A stretch of 64,000 nt of DNA, from NCBI RefSeq assembly GCF_903994035.1, contig NZ_CAJEWB010000010.1:248001-312000 (forward strand), written 5' to 3'. The DNA comes from Phocicoccus pinnipedialis. GTDB lineage: Bacteria > Bacillota > Bacilli > Staphylococcales > Salinicoccaceae. Below are positions 35,900 to 44,976 of the stretch, one piece after another (position 1 is the stretch's first letter; the number at the start of each line of letters is the position of its first letter). The notes beneath the pieces are model-generated. The model had not been told where the DNA came from and ran no database searches. It saw only the letters and a program-made list of their open reading frames with translations. Both the position numbers and the translations under genes were made by a program.

Positions 35900-36182
35900 T
35901 TGAGCATGTCGTCTGATTTGAATTTAAGTAGTCTGGTACGAGTTGCGCAATAGAAGTTGGTGCAACTCCTTCATTCAATGTATAAGCCTCTATTTGTCCT
36001 TGCACGACCTTTACTTGAGCAGAACATCCAGTTTCTTGTACATTTTTACTTTGTGCAGCAATATTTGGAATAATCAATATGATTAATACCGAAATAACGA
36101 GTAGTACAAGTAACATTTCTATTAAAGTGAATCCGTCTTCTTTCTTACTATTTTGAACTGCTTTTTTAAATATATTACTCAT
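35853..36182 (-). CDS. comGC: Major competence pseudopilin ComGC
   Basis: Main subunit of the DNA-uptake pseudopilus, 109 residues. Leader KKEDG|FTLIEMLLVLLVISVLIILIIP-type start, cleaved after Gly by ComC peptidase and N-methylated, with the required Glu5 of the mature form. Two cysteines (ETGCSAQ and TTCSNG) fit the intramolecular disulfide known in ComGC. Ribosome site AGGAGG-like (GGAGGT) upstream. Confidence 0.93.
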   Translation of the reverse strand: MSNIFKKAVQNSKKEDGFTLIEMLLVLLVISVLIILIIPNIAAQSKNVQETGCSAQVKVVQGQIEAYTLNEGVAPTSIAQLVPDYLNSNQTTCSNGDSITIVNGQAIRE

Positions 36183-36193
36183 TTAAAGACCTC

Positions 36194-37249
36194 CTAATTT
36201 AACTGAGACATCATTTGAAACACGGGGAGTACAATGACTAAATATAAACAAACAATTAATATTCCAAGCACAGAAAAAATTATTGGCTGTATTCTAGAAG
36301 TTGTTCTTTCAATTCTTAAAATAATGTTCTCTATCGTATATTCGCTGTACAAGAGTAGTTCCTTACCTACATTTGAATTTAATTCACCGTGTTTAATAAA
36401 GGAGTGAATCTTTTCGTCAAGATAGGCAGTTTGCTCTACGGCTTCTGAAAAAGAGAGACCTTGTACAATTCCAAACTCAATTTTTTCAGCAACTATTTTT
36501 AAGTATGGATTTAGATCCTGTTTTTTAAAAATATCCAAAATTACTTTAAGTTCGATTCCACTTTTAATGAGATACCCAACCTCACGAGCAAATTTATATG
36601 AAATATAATATTTAAAATAGGAACGTATTATGGGTACTTTATATGCCATAGACATCATTTTGTACTTATTCTTTTGTTTGAATATTAGTATGAAAGAAAT
36701 AATAATTACTGTGGCACCTAATAAAAGGAGCAATGCAGTTTTAGGCAATATGTTTAGAACACCCATAAGTATTTTAATAAGTGTTCCTTTTTCAACATTC
36801 ATAGATAAAAATAAGGAGTTAAACTGAGGAATGACTGTGTAGTTTAATATCATGAGCATGACTACAAATATTGAGAGTAATATTAATGGGTACTGAACAG
36901 CCTTAAAGATATTCTTAATGGTTTCACGTCGCTTTTTAAGATATACGCTCGTCTCTATTAAGTTAGAGACGATTTCACCATGAACATCTGCTAGTTCTGT
37001 TTGAGAGATTACAGAGTTTCTATAGCCTAGATATTTTAATATTTCAGTTAAGTTATTACCAGACTTTGCCAATTCAATACCAGTACTTGTTTCGTTAGGA
37101 TTAAGTACATCATACTGCCTGAAGAGAAAAAGAAGTGCATCTTTTTGAGTAAATCCATTTTGAAGAAGTTCTGCGAGCTTTAATAGGAAGTCTGCATCAA
37201 GATTTTTAAGTCTATTGATGCGTTTCCTTGAAATAGAGGTAATCTTCAA
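36194..37249 (-). CDS. comGB: Competence pilus platform protein ComGB
   Basis: GspF/PilC-type inner membrane platform protein, 351 residues, with three or so transmembrane segments (about 120-140, 165-190, 320-345) and two T2SF domains. The TTG start has GGAGTG seven bases upstream; the gene overlaps comGA by 38 bases. Confidence 0.9.
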   Translation of the reverse strand: MKITSISRKRINRLKNLDADFLLKLAELLQNGFTQKDALLFLFRQYDVLNPNETSTGIELAKSGNNLTEILKYLGYRNSVISQTELADVHGEIVSNLIETSVYLKKRRETIKNIFKAVQYPLILLSIFVVMLMILNYTVIPQFNSLFLSMNVEKGTLIKILMGVLNILPKTALLLLLGATVIIISFILIFKQKNKYKMMSMAYKVPIIRSYFKYYISYKFAREVGYLIKSGIELKVILDIFKKQDLNPYLKIVAEKIEFGIVQGLSFSEAVEQTAYLDEKIHSFIKHGELNSNVGKELLLYSEYTIENIILRIERTTSRIQPIIFSVLGILIVCLYLVIVLPVFQMMSQLN

Positions 37250-38204
37250 GTGAAATCACTCCTTTTTTAAATAAGTCCTCAACTTTTATTGCGATGGTTT
37301 TAATCTCAACGGCAGCATCATTTAATATTTTAACGATCTCCTCTTTGTGAAGAGCTTCATACACAATGAATGATTTATCTTTAAAATGCATTATCCGTTG
37401 GTTGATAATTAATGTAAGAGCTTCTTTAAGTTCTTCATTCAAAATATCGAATTCTCTAAGACGCATTAATGCACTTACTGCACTCTTTGAATGAAACGTT
37501 GAAATGACTAAATGACCTGAAAGGCTCGCACGAACGAGCTCTTTAGCAATCTTATTATCGCGAATTTCACCAAACATTATTATGTCAGGATCGCACCTTA
37601 GAACACCACGTAATATGTGTCCATAGTCTAGTTGTGCCTTTTCATTTATTTCAACTTGAATAATGCGCTCAATATTAAATTCAATTGGGTCTTCTATACT
37701 AATTACTTGTCTGTCTCCAATAGCTACAATCTCTTCTAGAAGACGATACATAATTGTACTTTTACCAGAGCCAGTTGGACCTGTGAACAAAATCAGACCT
37801 TGATTATGCATCATCTTTTGTTTTAAAAATATAAAATCTTCCTCATCTTTAAAAAGTTTCCTTGATTCAATGTTCTTCACGCTATTGAGTATTCGAATAA
37901 CAATTACTTCATTCATCAGTGAGATTGGTAATGTTGAAATCCTAATATTCATTGGTTCATCTTCAACTATTATTTCAATACGTCCACTTTGTGGGATACG
38001 ATATTCATTAACATCGAGATCTGCAATAAACTTAAGGTAGTTCACTAATCTTTTATACTCTTCTAGGCCCACAGTTTGAACATCAAACATTTTACCTCTT
38101 TTTCTTGCACGTATAATGCCACCTTTATTCTGGTACATGATATGAATATCCGTATAATTATTATCACGTGCCTCTTTCAAAATATTGTTTAATTGTGTTT
38201 TCAT
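37212..38204 (-). CDS. comGA: Competence pilus assembly ATPase ComGA
   Basis: GspE/PilB-type ATPase that powers pseudopilus assembly, 330 residues. Walker A GPTGSGKST (about 135), Asp box and Walker B in DPDIIMFGEIRD, His box HLVISTFHSKSA. The ATG after AGGAGG is used. First gene of a seven-gene comG operon. A ComK-dependent promoter is expected by family knowledge, but I could not identify a clean K-box. Confidence 0.93.
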   Translation of the reverse strand: MKTQLNNILKEARDNNYTDIHIMYQNKGGIIRARKRGKMFDVQTVGLEEYKRLVNYLKFIADLDVNEYRIPQSGRIEIIVEDEPMNIRISTLPISLMNEVIVIRILNSVKNIESRKLFKDEEDFIFLKQKMMHNQGLILFTGPTGSGKSTIMYRLLEEIVAIGDRQVISIEDPIEFNIERIIQVEINEKAQLDYGHILRGVLRCDPDIIMFGEIRDNKIAKELVRASLSGHLVISTFHSKSAVSALMRLREFDILNEELKEALTLIINQRIMHFKDKSFIVYEALHKEEIVKILNDAAVEIKTIAIKVEDLFKKGVISLEDYLYFKETHQ

Positions 38205-38292
38205 ATGTCCTCCTATATACATATATATGAAAAAGACTTGTTTACTTTTTTAATAATAAACTTTTTTTGTATTACTAAAAGCTGAAATAGTA

Positions 38293-38321
38293 TTTACAAT
38301 GCATGCCTAGTTCATTATAAT
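38293..38321 (+). promoter_or_regulatory. Sigma-A-type promoter of the DUF2626 gene
   Basis: TTTACA (38293-38298), 17-base spacer, perfect TATAAT (38316-38321), ending 37 bases before the ATG. Confidence 0.75.
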
Positions 38322-38358
38322 TAAGATAATTAATAGGTTCAGGTGGGAGGACAACTCG

Positions 38359-38604
38359 ATGGATAAGGTATTTAAAATGCTGGGCTTTTGGACAGCTATG
38401 TTTGCTATTTTGTTCTATATCGGTGATATGACAACAATGGCATTCTTTTTCCTTGCACAAACTGGTTTCTTTGTATTACTTGGTTATATGAAACTAACTG
38501 AAAGAATGTACATGTATGTATTCGTAGCATACTTAGTATTCTTCTTCGTAGGATTTACTTATTATTCTACATTCTTAATGGAACCAAGATTTGGTAACCA
38601 ATAA
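38359..38604 (+). CDS. DUF2626 membrane protein (YqgY-like)
   Basis: 81 residues, three hydrophobic helices, with the DUF2626 pattern KMLGFWTAMFAILFYIGDM and YMKLTERMYMYVF. GGGAGG precedes the ATG and a strong promoter lies upstream. Function unknown; conserved next to comG in Bacillales. Divergent from comGA. Confidence 0.85.
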   Translation: MDKVFKMLGFWTAMFAILFYIGDMTTMAFFFLAQTGFFVLLGYMKLTERMYMYVFVAYLVFFFVGFTYYSTFLMEPRFGNQ

Positions 38605-38640
38605 AAAAATACACGTCCATATGGACGTGTATTTTTTTAT
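38601..38640. terminator. Bidirectional terminator, 40-bp perfect palindrome
   Basis: Twenty-bp arms with no spacer (centre CCAT|ATGG); the stem-loop would form with a small loop from the centre. A7 and T7 flanks give termination on both strands, ending the DUF2626 gene and the MBL hydrolase gene. Confidence 0.88.
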
Positions 38641-39251
38641 TTTATATAGGGGTTCTCATACATTTCTTCGATAATTGTTGTTGGCATTCCATGTCCAGGA
38701 TAGACATCCATGTCCTCATCTAGTTTAAATAACTTTTCTTTAATGGAATGCATCAATTCTTTTTCATTACCCATATATAGATCCGTTCTTCCAACGCCTT
38801 TATTAAATAGCACATCACCTGATATAACTAAATTATCAAATACATATGACTTACTTCCTGGTGAGTGTCCTGGTGTTGCCAGGACTTCAAACTTGAATGA
38901 TGGAGTTTCAAATGAGCCTTCTTTTATCTCTTCACGTTTCACTTTCGCAATTACAGATTCACCATAACGACTAGAACCGTTGAGAGCAGGGTTTTCTATC
39001 CATTCATATTCTTCTCCCCCAAGGTATGTCATTACGTCGAGATCTTTCGCTACCATATTGAGTGCTCCGATATGGTCAAAGTGTGTATGTGTAAGGAATA
39101 TACCTTCTACCTCTAATCCCCTTGATTTAATTTCTGATAAAATCTTTTTTCCATCGTAAGACGGGTCGAAAACAATCGCTTTTTTATCTTCGTTGTAAAT
39201 GATATAGCAATTCGTTTCGAGTGGTCCTAATGGTAAAGTAATGATTTCCAT
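38637..39251 (-). CDS. MBL-fold hydrolase (YqgX / GloB-like)
   Basis: Metallo-beta-lactamase fold enzyme of 204 residues with THTHFDHIGAL (about 53-63), GHSPGS, GDVLF and a final PGHG; a di-zinc site is likely. Resembles glyoxalase II-like YqgX; the true substrate (perhaps bacillithiol thioester) is unknown. The ATG eight bases after AGGTG is chosen. Confidence 0.85.
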   Translation of the reverse strand: MEIITLPLGPLETNCYIIYNEDKKAIVFDPSYDGKKILSEIKSRGLEVEGIFLTHTHFDHIGALNMVAKDLDVMTYLGGEEYEWIENPALNGSSRYGESVIAKVKREEIKEGSFETPSFKFEVLATPGHSPGSKSYVFDNLVISGDVLFNKGVGRTDLYMGNEKELMHSIKEKLFKLDEDMDVYPGHGMPTTIIEEMYENPYIK

Positions 39252-39343
39252 GTAATTCACCTCAAATTAATATAGACAATCTCTTGTTTCAATTATACAA
39301 TATATATAAGTGATATGTTTATAAATGCTAAGGGGGATGAAAA

Positions 39344-39583
39344 ATGCCTTTCATTAATACAGGTGAGTTATTTAATATTGGTAACACTACAATTCACATT
39401 GGTGTAAACACACTTTCACTACTTATGCTTTTAATTGCAGTAGTAGCAGTATTTGCACTTGTGAACTCGATTAGAGCTAAAAACATTTTAGCGATTATCT
39501 TTAGTGTTGGTGCAATCGCAACATTTGGTTTCTTTGCACTTGCAACAATCTTCACTTTTGGATATCCAACATTAGGTCATTAA
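39344..39583 (+). CDS. DUF2759 membrane protein (YqgW-like)
   Basis: 79 residues with two hydrophobic helices (about 22-43 and 48-70) and a C-terminal FGYPTLGH, fitting DUF2759. AAGGGGGA precedes the ATG. Function unknown. Divergent from the MBL hydrolase gene and convergent with gluP. Confidence 0.78.
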   Translation: MPFINTGELFNIGNTTIHIGVNTLSLLMLLIAVVAVFALVNSIRAKNILAIIFSVGAIATFGFFALATIFTFGYPTLGH

Positions 39584-39587
39584 GAAT

Positions 39588-39617
39588 AAAAACACGAACA
39601 TAAATGTTCGTGTTTTT
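39588..39617. terminator. Terminator between DUF2759 gene and gluP
   Basis: Fourteen-bp perfect stem AAAAACACGAACAT/ATGTTCGTGTTTTT with a two-base loop, bidirectional. Confidence 0.85.
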
Positions 39618-41041
39618 TAATACCCTTTACTTCTCATATCTTCTTCAATCGCTCTTAACTCTTCATCATAAATATTTTTTCTATCAATCTTTTCAATTAG
39701 CTCTTTCATACCTTCATAATTATTCGCTTTTCTTAATTCATAGAGCTTATATTTTAAAGCGAGTTCGTTTTTAGAATCGAGTTCGTAACTTTTGTTATAA
39801 TTTTCTTTTGCTTTCTCAAAGTCACCAGATACGTCATACAATTTAGCTAAAATATAGTAAGTTGTACTTGTTTCTTTATTATATTCAAAAGTCTCATTAA
39901 CTATTTCTAAAGCTTTCTCATACTGTTTCTCATTCAAATACCTCAGACCCACTTCATCTACAGGTTGATATGAATCATGCTTTAGTACAATACTCCAAAG
40001 AATAATTGGTGTTACGAGCATCAATACTAATACTGGAAGCGTAATTCTCCATTCAATGCGCTTGAACTGGAATAATACGCCGAGCATTAAACCATAAATT
40101 ATTCCGCCTACATGTGCATAGTGATTAACATTGTTAAAGAAACTAGATACAATACTTATTATGATAAATATCAGCGATATCTGAATGATTAGCTTTGTGT
40201 TGATCTTTTTATTGATAAGCATATATACAACGAGTACTCCAAGTAGACCATATATAGCTCCACTTGCACCAAGGGAAAGACTGTCCGTAATAAATGTTAA
40301 TGACATCACGTTCGCTAATACTGCGGTAATAATGTATGCCACGATCATATGGACGTGGGAATAAATGCTCTCTACGAACTTACCGAGGATATATAACGCA
40401 AATATATTAAATAAAAAATGTTCCACGTTCGCGTGTAAAAACGCACTCGAAATTAGCCTATAGTACTCCCCTTGAACAACATCAAAATGTGTCAGTCCGA
40501 GTTGGTTTGTAAAGTGATTCGAACCTCTAATGTGAATGTAAAAAAGATTCATTAGGAATATTAAAGTGTTAATCATAATTAAAACACTTGTCATTGGTGT
40601 TGATTTAATCATGTACATCTCTAGTGAATTCACAGAGAGAACGCGTCTTTGATACCAGTCATTTTGTTTCGGGTTTTTATACTTTGTATCAATTTTATAG
40701 AAAGGACTTAAGATAATCTCTCCAATATTATCAATACCGTAGTGAGTAACACGAAGCTTTTTCGATTTAAAGTTGCGTTTATTCTTTTTAGAGTTTAAAT
40801 AATAAATATTTACTCTCTTAACCTCAAAGCCAGCAATTTTATCAAAGCTACTTTTATTCAGGTATATTGTTTCTGTGACACCTTCAACATTAATATCTTC
40901 AATTGGTTTTTCGTTGATGCACATTAATGTACGAGTCAACTTATTCTTGAGCCAAATAGTATCGGTCTCGCGCTCATAATACGCTGTAATATATTTTGTG
41001 TATCTTATTATTTCATATGCTGCTTGCCACTTATTTGCCAT
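39617..41041 (-). CDS. gluP: Rhomboid family intramembrane serine protease with TPR (GluP-like)
   Basis: 474 residues: N-terminal soluble domain (1-150), then a rhomboid core with several spans, catalytic Ser260 in GASGAIYG and His310 in NHYAHVGG, plus HANVEHFLFN near 203-212. The C-terminal part (about 350-474) carries tetratricopeptide-like repeats (KALEIVNETFEYNKETSTTYY..). Same domain order as Bacillus GluP/YqgP, involved in membrane protein quality control. Overlaps the 5-FCL gene by 11 bases. Confidence 0.92.
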   Translation of the reverse strand: MANKWQAAYEIIRYTKYITAYYERETDTIWLKNKLTRTLMCINEKPIEDINVEGVTETIYLNKSSFDKIAGFEVKRVNIYYLNSKKNKRNFKSKKLRVTHYGIDNIGEIILSPFYKIDTKYKNPKQNDWYQRRVLSVNSLEMYMIKSTPMTSVLIMINTLIFLMNLFYIHIRGSNHFTNQLGLTHFDVVQGEYYRLISSAFLHANVEHFLFNIFALYILGKFVESIYSHVHMIVAYIITAVLANVMSLTFITDSLSLGASGAIYGLLGVLVVYMLINKKINTKLIIQISLIFIIISIVSSFFNNVNHYAHVGGIIYGLMLGVLFQFKRIEWRITLPVLVLMLVTPIILWSIVLKHDSYQPVDEVGLRYLNEKQYEKALEIVNETFEYNKETSTTYYILAKLYDVSGDFEKAKENYNKSYELDSKNELALKYKLYELRKANNYEGMKELIEKIDRKNIYDEELRAIEEDMRSKGY

Positions 41042-41603
41042 CTTTTCTAATTTCTTTCGCGTTTATTATTTTTGTTGGAGTAATTAAAATATCTACAGGC
41101 AAATCGTGAGACTCCACTATCACGTCACCAAACTGTTCATCAAATAATAGAGAAACAGTCTCTCCAAAATATTTTTCTAGGAAACGATCGTAAAAACCGC
41201 CACCGTAACCGGTTCTGAAGCCTTCTTCATTGAAAATTAACCCTGGCACTATTAAAAGATCCATTTGATTATTTAAATCATTTGAACTATCTGGGATTAG
41301 AATATTCTTCTCATCTGTCGAAATTTCATTTCTAGACCTAATTTCATAAAAGTTCATGTCTTTCGTTTTGTAATCACATTTAGGGCCGTACACTTTCACA
41401 CCACTGCCAATAAACGTATCAATGATTGGCCAAGTATCTAACTCATGACTCATCGACAATACAATACCGACAGATTTAAAATTTTTACCATTTAAAAAAA
41501 CTTCTAAGTTCTTATAGATACTGGACTCTTTATTTAATTTTTCAGCAGAACTAAACCTATTAAGCTTCGAAATCATATCACTTCTCAACTCTTTTTTATT
41601 CAT
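41031..41603 (-). CDS. 5-formyltetrahydrofolate cyclo-ligase
   Basis: ATP-dependent conversion of 5-formyl-THF to 5,10-methenyl-THF. 190 residues with the conserved C-terminal segment IVPGLIFNEEGFRTGYGGGFYDRFL (about 123-147). Two adjacent ATG codons follow GGGGTG; the second has the better spacing. Folate link with glycine cleavage, and operon with gluP as in Bacillus (yqgN-yqgP). Confidence 0.9.
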   Translation of the reverse strand: MNKKELRSDMISKLNRFSSAEKLNKESSIYKNLEVFLNGKNFKSVGIVLSMSHELDTWPIIDTFIGSGVKVYGPKCDYKTKDMNFYEIRSRNEISTDEKNILIPDSSNDLNNQMDLLIVPGLIFNEEGFRTGYGGGFYDRFLEKYFGETVSLLFDEQFGDVIVESHDLPVDILITPTKIINAKEIRKDGK

Positions 41604-41657
41604 CATATACACCCCATAATATCCATTCTATCAAATAATTATCGAGATAAAAATAAA

Positions 41658-41679
41658 AGAACCATCATTTGATGGTTCT
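41658..41679 (-). terminator. Terminator of the pst-phoU operon
   Basis: Nine-bp perfect stem AGAACCATC/GATGGTTCT with a four-base loop, T-run on the minus strand; overlaps the phoU stop. Confidence 0.85.
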
Positions 41680-42313
41680 ACTTGTACCTTTTTCCTGTAA
41701 GTGTGAAGTATATGTGTTCACCTATATTTTCGATGTGATCTCCGATTCGCTCTAAATATTTTGCTGTCAGTTGAATTTGTCCCGTCACGAATGCATCAGT
41801 TTCTTCGTAAATATCAGACAATGTGACCTGTACAAAAATTTGGTCGATATCCTGGTCTCTTTCAATGATCTCATTCACTAAGCTAAGATCATCTTTTTTC
41901 ATCGCAACCATAGCATCGTCCAACATCAATTTAGCTAGTCTGATCATAGTCGTTAAACGAAGTAAAATTTGCTTATTTAATATTTGTGTTTTTCTAGACA
42001 CCTCTGCAATATTAGAAATATTATCACCAATTCGCTCTAGGTCTTCTGCAATCTTAATACATGAAATAATCAGTCTTAAATCAGAGGCTACTGGTGATTG
42101 CTGTGTGATTAAAGAAACAGCTTGATCATTTATATCTATTTCAATTTTATTGATATCGACATCACTATAAATTAACTCCTGTGCAAGTACACGATTGTTT
42201 TCTTCTAATACAATTACGAGCTCCTCAAATTTCAAGGATAAAAGCTTAGACATTTTATAAATGTTACTTCTTAGATTTTCCAAATCGTTAGTAAACTTTA
42301 AGCGTGCGCTCAT
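41678..42313 (-). CDS. phoU: Phosphate transport system regulator PhoU
   Basis: Cytoplasmic all-helical protein of 211 residues with two PhoU repeats, each carrying the metal-binding pattern (EDLERIGDNISNIAE near 92-106; AKYLERIGDHIENIGEH near 187-203). Modulates Pst transport and Pho signalling. Last gene of the operon, one base after pstB. Confidence 0.93.
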   Translation of the reverse strand: MSARLKFTNDLENLRSNIYKMSKLLSLKFEELVIVLEENNRVLAQELIYSDVDINKIEIDINDQAVSLITQQSPVASDLRLIISCIKIAEDLERIGDNISNIAEVSRKTQILNKQILLRLTTMIRLAKLMLDDAMVAMKKDDLSLVNEIIERDQDIDQIFVQVTLSDIYEETDAFVTGQIQLTAKYLERIGDHIENIGEHIYFTLTGKRYK

Positions 42314-42314
42314 A

Positions 42315-43148
42315 TTATCCGAACCTACCTGTCACATAATCTTCTGTACGTTTGTCATGTGGATTTTCAAAGATGATGTTTGTGTCATTAAACTCAATGA
42401 CATTACCTTGATAGAAGAAAGCGGTCTTATCTGATACACGTGCTGCTTGTTGCATATTATGTGTCACAATAATAATTGAGTATTCCTTCTTTAGTTCTTG
42501 CATTAAATCTTCAATTTTTATCGTAGAAATTGGGTCTAATGCACTGGTTGGTTCATCCATTAATACAATGTCTGGTTCTACTGCGAGTGTTCTAGCAATG
42601 CAAATCCTTTGTTGTTGTCCGCCAGATAAACCGTATGCATTGTCATTTAGACGATCCTTAACTTCGTCCCATATTGCTGCCTGTCTTAAGCTCTTCTCAA
42701 CAATTAGGTCTAGAGTCTTTTTATCTTTAATACCGTGAATTCTTGGACCATATGAAACATTATCATAAATTGATTTAGGGAATGGATTTGGCTTTTGGAA
42801 TACCATCCCAACTTTTGTACGTAGTTCCTCTACTGACATATCTTTATCTAAAATATTCTTATCGCGGTAGAGAATCTCTCCCTCAGTAAGTACGCCCGGA
42901 ACCATTTCAACCATGCGGTTTAATGATTTGATAAATGTCGATTTGCCACAACCAGATGGTCCGATAATTGCACTAATTTCATTTTCATGGAACGATAAAT
43001 TTATGTCTTTTAACGCATGGTTTTCCCCATACCATAGGTTGAAATTCTTTGCTATAAAAATTTCATTGTTTTGTGTCACAGTCGGTGACGATTCAAGATC
43101 CTTGTTAGCTAAATGAATTGCACTTGTTTTTTCTTTAGTCATAATCAT
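42315..43148 (-). CDS. pstB: Phosphate ABC transporter ATPase PstB
   Basis: ABC ATPase of 277 residues: Walker [10 protein letters not shown] (about 59), signature LSGGQQQR, Walker [14 protein letters not shown], switch His in [10 protein letters not shown]. The first 30 residues are an extension common in Firmicutes PstB. Follows pstA by 12 bases with AAGGTGG site. Confidence 0.95.
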   Translation of the reverse strand: MIMTKEKTSAIHLANKDLESSPTVTQNNEIFIAKNFNLWYGENHALKDINLSFHENEISAIIGPSGCGKSTFIKSLNRMVEMVPGVLTEGEILYRDKNILDKDMSVEELRTKVGMVFQKPNPFPKSIYDNVSYGPRIHGIKDKKTLDLIVEKSLRQAAIWDEVKDRLNDNAYGLSGGQQQRICIARTLAVEPDIVLMDEPTSALDPISTIKIEDLMQELKKEYSIIIVTHNMQQAARVSDKTAFFYQGNVIEFNDTNIIFENPHDKRTEDYVTGRFG

Positions 43149-43160
43149 CTTTAAACCACC

Positions 43161-44036
43161 TTAATATCTTTTCGAATACTTGTTACGAATAACAATTGCA
43201 ACTAAGTTCATCATCATTAATAAAGCTAAGAGTACGATAATTCCTGCTGCTGTTAAGTTCTGGAACTCTGCTTGTGGCATTTTTACCCAATTGTATATCT
43301 GCATTGGCAATGCTTGGAAACTGTCTAGAGGTGAGCTAGGTGTTGCTAATAATGCGACTGGAATACCAATAACTACAAGTGGTGCAGTTTCCCCTATCGC
43401 ACGAGATATTGCAAGTATAATCCCTGTAATAATACCAGGAATAGCAGCTGGTAGAATGATTCTATAAACAGTTTGCCATTTAGATGCCCCCATGCCGATA
43501 GATGCTTCACGAACAGCAACTGGTACGGTTCTAAGTGCTTCCTGAGATGCAACGACAATTACTGGCATAATCATTAACGCAAGTGTTAAACTTGCAGCGA
43601 GTACTGAGTTACCTAAACCGAATTGTCTAACAAAAATCGTTAAACCTAAAAGTCCAAATACTACTGAAGGAACTCCAGCTAAGTTTGCAATGTTTGTCTC
43701 TACAAATTTAGTGAATTTATTCTTTGGCGCATATTCTTCTAAATATAAGGCTGTCCCTACCGATAAAAATATGGCAATAGGTGTTGTGAACGCCATAAGC
43801 CATAACGTCCCGATTATCGCCCCTTTAACTCCCGCTCTTGATGGTCTGCTTGAACTAAAATTAGTGAAAAAATCTAGCGTTAAATATCTCCATCCATCAA
43901 GTAGTGTTGTACTTAATAAAACGATGAGAATCACAAGACCAATTAAAGTGGAGAATAGGAATAACATCTTCATGAGATTGTTCTTCATGATTCTTGGATT
44001 GCGTTTTTTATCGATTACTTCAGCATCCATTAACAT
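43161..44036 (-). CDS. pstA: Phosphate ABC transporter permease PstA
   Basis: Membrane permease of 291 residues with about six spans and the BPD-transport (EAA) loop REASIGMGASKWQTVYRIILPAAIPGIITG. Ribosome site GGAGG. Stop and pstC start overlap by one base. Confidence 0.94.
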   Translation of the reverse strand: MLMDAEVIDKKRNPRIMKNNLMKMLFLFSTLIGLVILIVLLSTTLLDGWRYLTLDFFTNFSSSRPSRAGVKGAIIGTLWLMAFTTPIAIFLSVGTALYLEEYAPKNKFTKFVETNIANLAGVPSVVFGLLGLTIFVRQFGLGNSVLAASLTLALMIMPVIVVASQEALRTVPVAVREASIGMGASKWQTVYRIILPAAIPGIITGIILAISRAIGETAPLVVIGIPVALLATPSSPLDSFQALPMQIYNWVKMPQAEFQNLTAAGIIVLLALLMMMNLVAIVIRNKYSKRY

Positions 44037-44953
44037 TAATATTCCTCCCTAAATCTCTTAGTGATCCATTGTGAAATCATGTTCATTACGAGTGTAAATA
44101 TAAACAATGTGATACCAACAGCATAAAGACTATAATAAACATCTGTTCCATACGCAGCATCACCAGACGTGACCTGCACAATGAAACCAGTCATCGTCTG
44201 CAACGATTCAAATATATTAAAGCTAGAATTTGGTGTTGAACCTGCCGCAATAGACACTATCATTGTTTCTCCTATTGCTCTTGATAGACCTAAGACGATT
44301 GCTGCCCCCAATCCTGAAACTGCGGCCGGCAAAACTATTTTTGATACTGTTTCAAATTTAGTTGCACCCATTCCGAGTGAACCTTCCCTAAGAGAGTTTG
44401 GTACAGAAGATAGCGCATCCTCTGTTAAACTCGCGATCATTGGTAAAATCATTATTCCCACGACAATACCTGGACTTAAGGCATTAAAGTGGTTCAGTGA
44501 CGGTATGAAACTTTGTAAAAAAGGGGTTACAAATGTTATCGCAAATGCACCGTAAACAACAGTAGGAATACCTGCAAGCATCTCCAAAACTGGTTTAATT
44601 ATGCTACGCATTCTATCTGGTGCGTATTCACTTAAATAAATTGCCGCTCCTATACCAGTTGGTACCGCAACAACTGCCCCGATTAGTACGATTTTTAATG
44701 TGCCTAAAATTAATGGAAATATCCCCCAAGACGGCGTGCTACTAAATGCATTCCATCTTGTAGAAGTTAAAAATTCTTCAATCGATACCCGCTCAAAGAA
44801 ATGTACTGTTTCAATAATCAACGTGTAAAGTATTCCTATTGTTGTTAAAACTGAAATGATAGTAATAGAAAACAGTACAATAGGTACTGTTTTCTCTACT
44901 AGTTTAGATTTTTGGTTATGTTCGATACGTTCACGAATGTTTAAATCAACCAT
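44036..44953 (-). CDS. pstC: Phosphate ABC transporter permease PstC
   Basis: Permease of 305 residues, about six spans, EAA loop REGSLGMGATKFETVSKIVLPAAVSGLGA. Pairs with PstA. Conserved place between pstS and pstA. Confidence 0.94.
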   Translation of the reverse strand: MVDLNIRERIEHNQKSKLVEKTVPIVLFSITIISVLTTIGILYTLIIETVHFFERVSIEEFLTSTRWNAFSSTPSWGIFPLILGTLKIVLIGAVVAVPTGIGAAIYLSEYAPDRMRSIIKPVLEMLAGIPTVVYGAFAITFVTPFLQSFIPSLNHFNALSPGIVVGIMILPMIASLTEDALSSVPNSLREGSLGMGATKFETVSKIVLPAAVSGLGAAIVLGLSRAIGETMIVSIAAGSTPNSSFNIFESLQTMTGFIVQVTSGDAAYGTDVYYSLYAVGITLFIFTLVMNMISQWITKRFREEY

Positions 44954-44976
44954 TCATATTGCCTCTTTCTTAAAAA

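Noticed and set aside
38275-38460. 61-codon minus-strand Cys/His-rich frame
   Set aside because: Overlaps the strong promoter and start of the conserved DUF2626 gene; the Cys/His content comes from reading that gene backwards.
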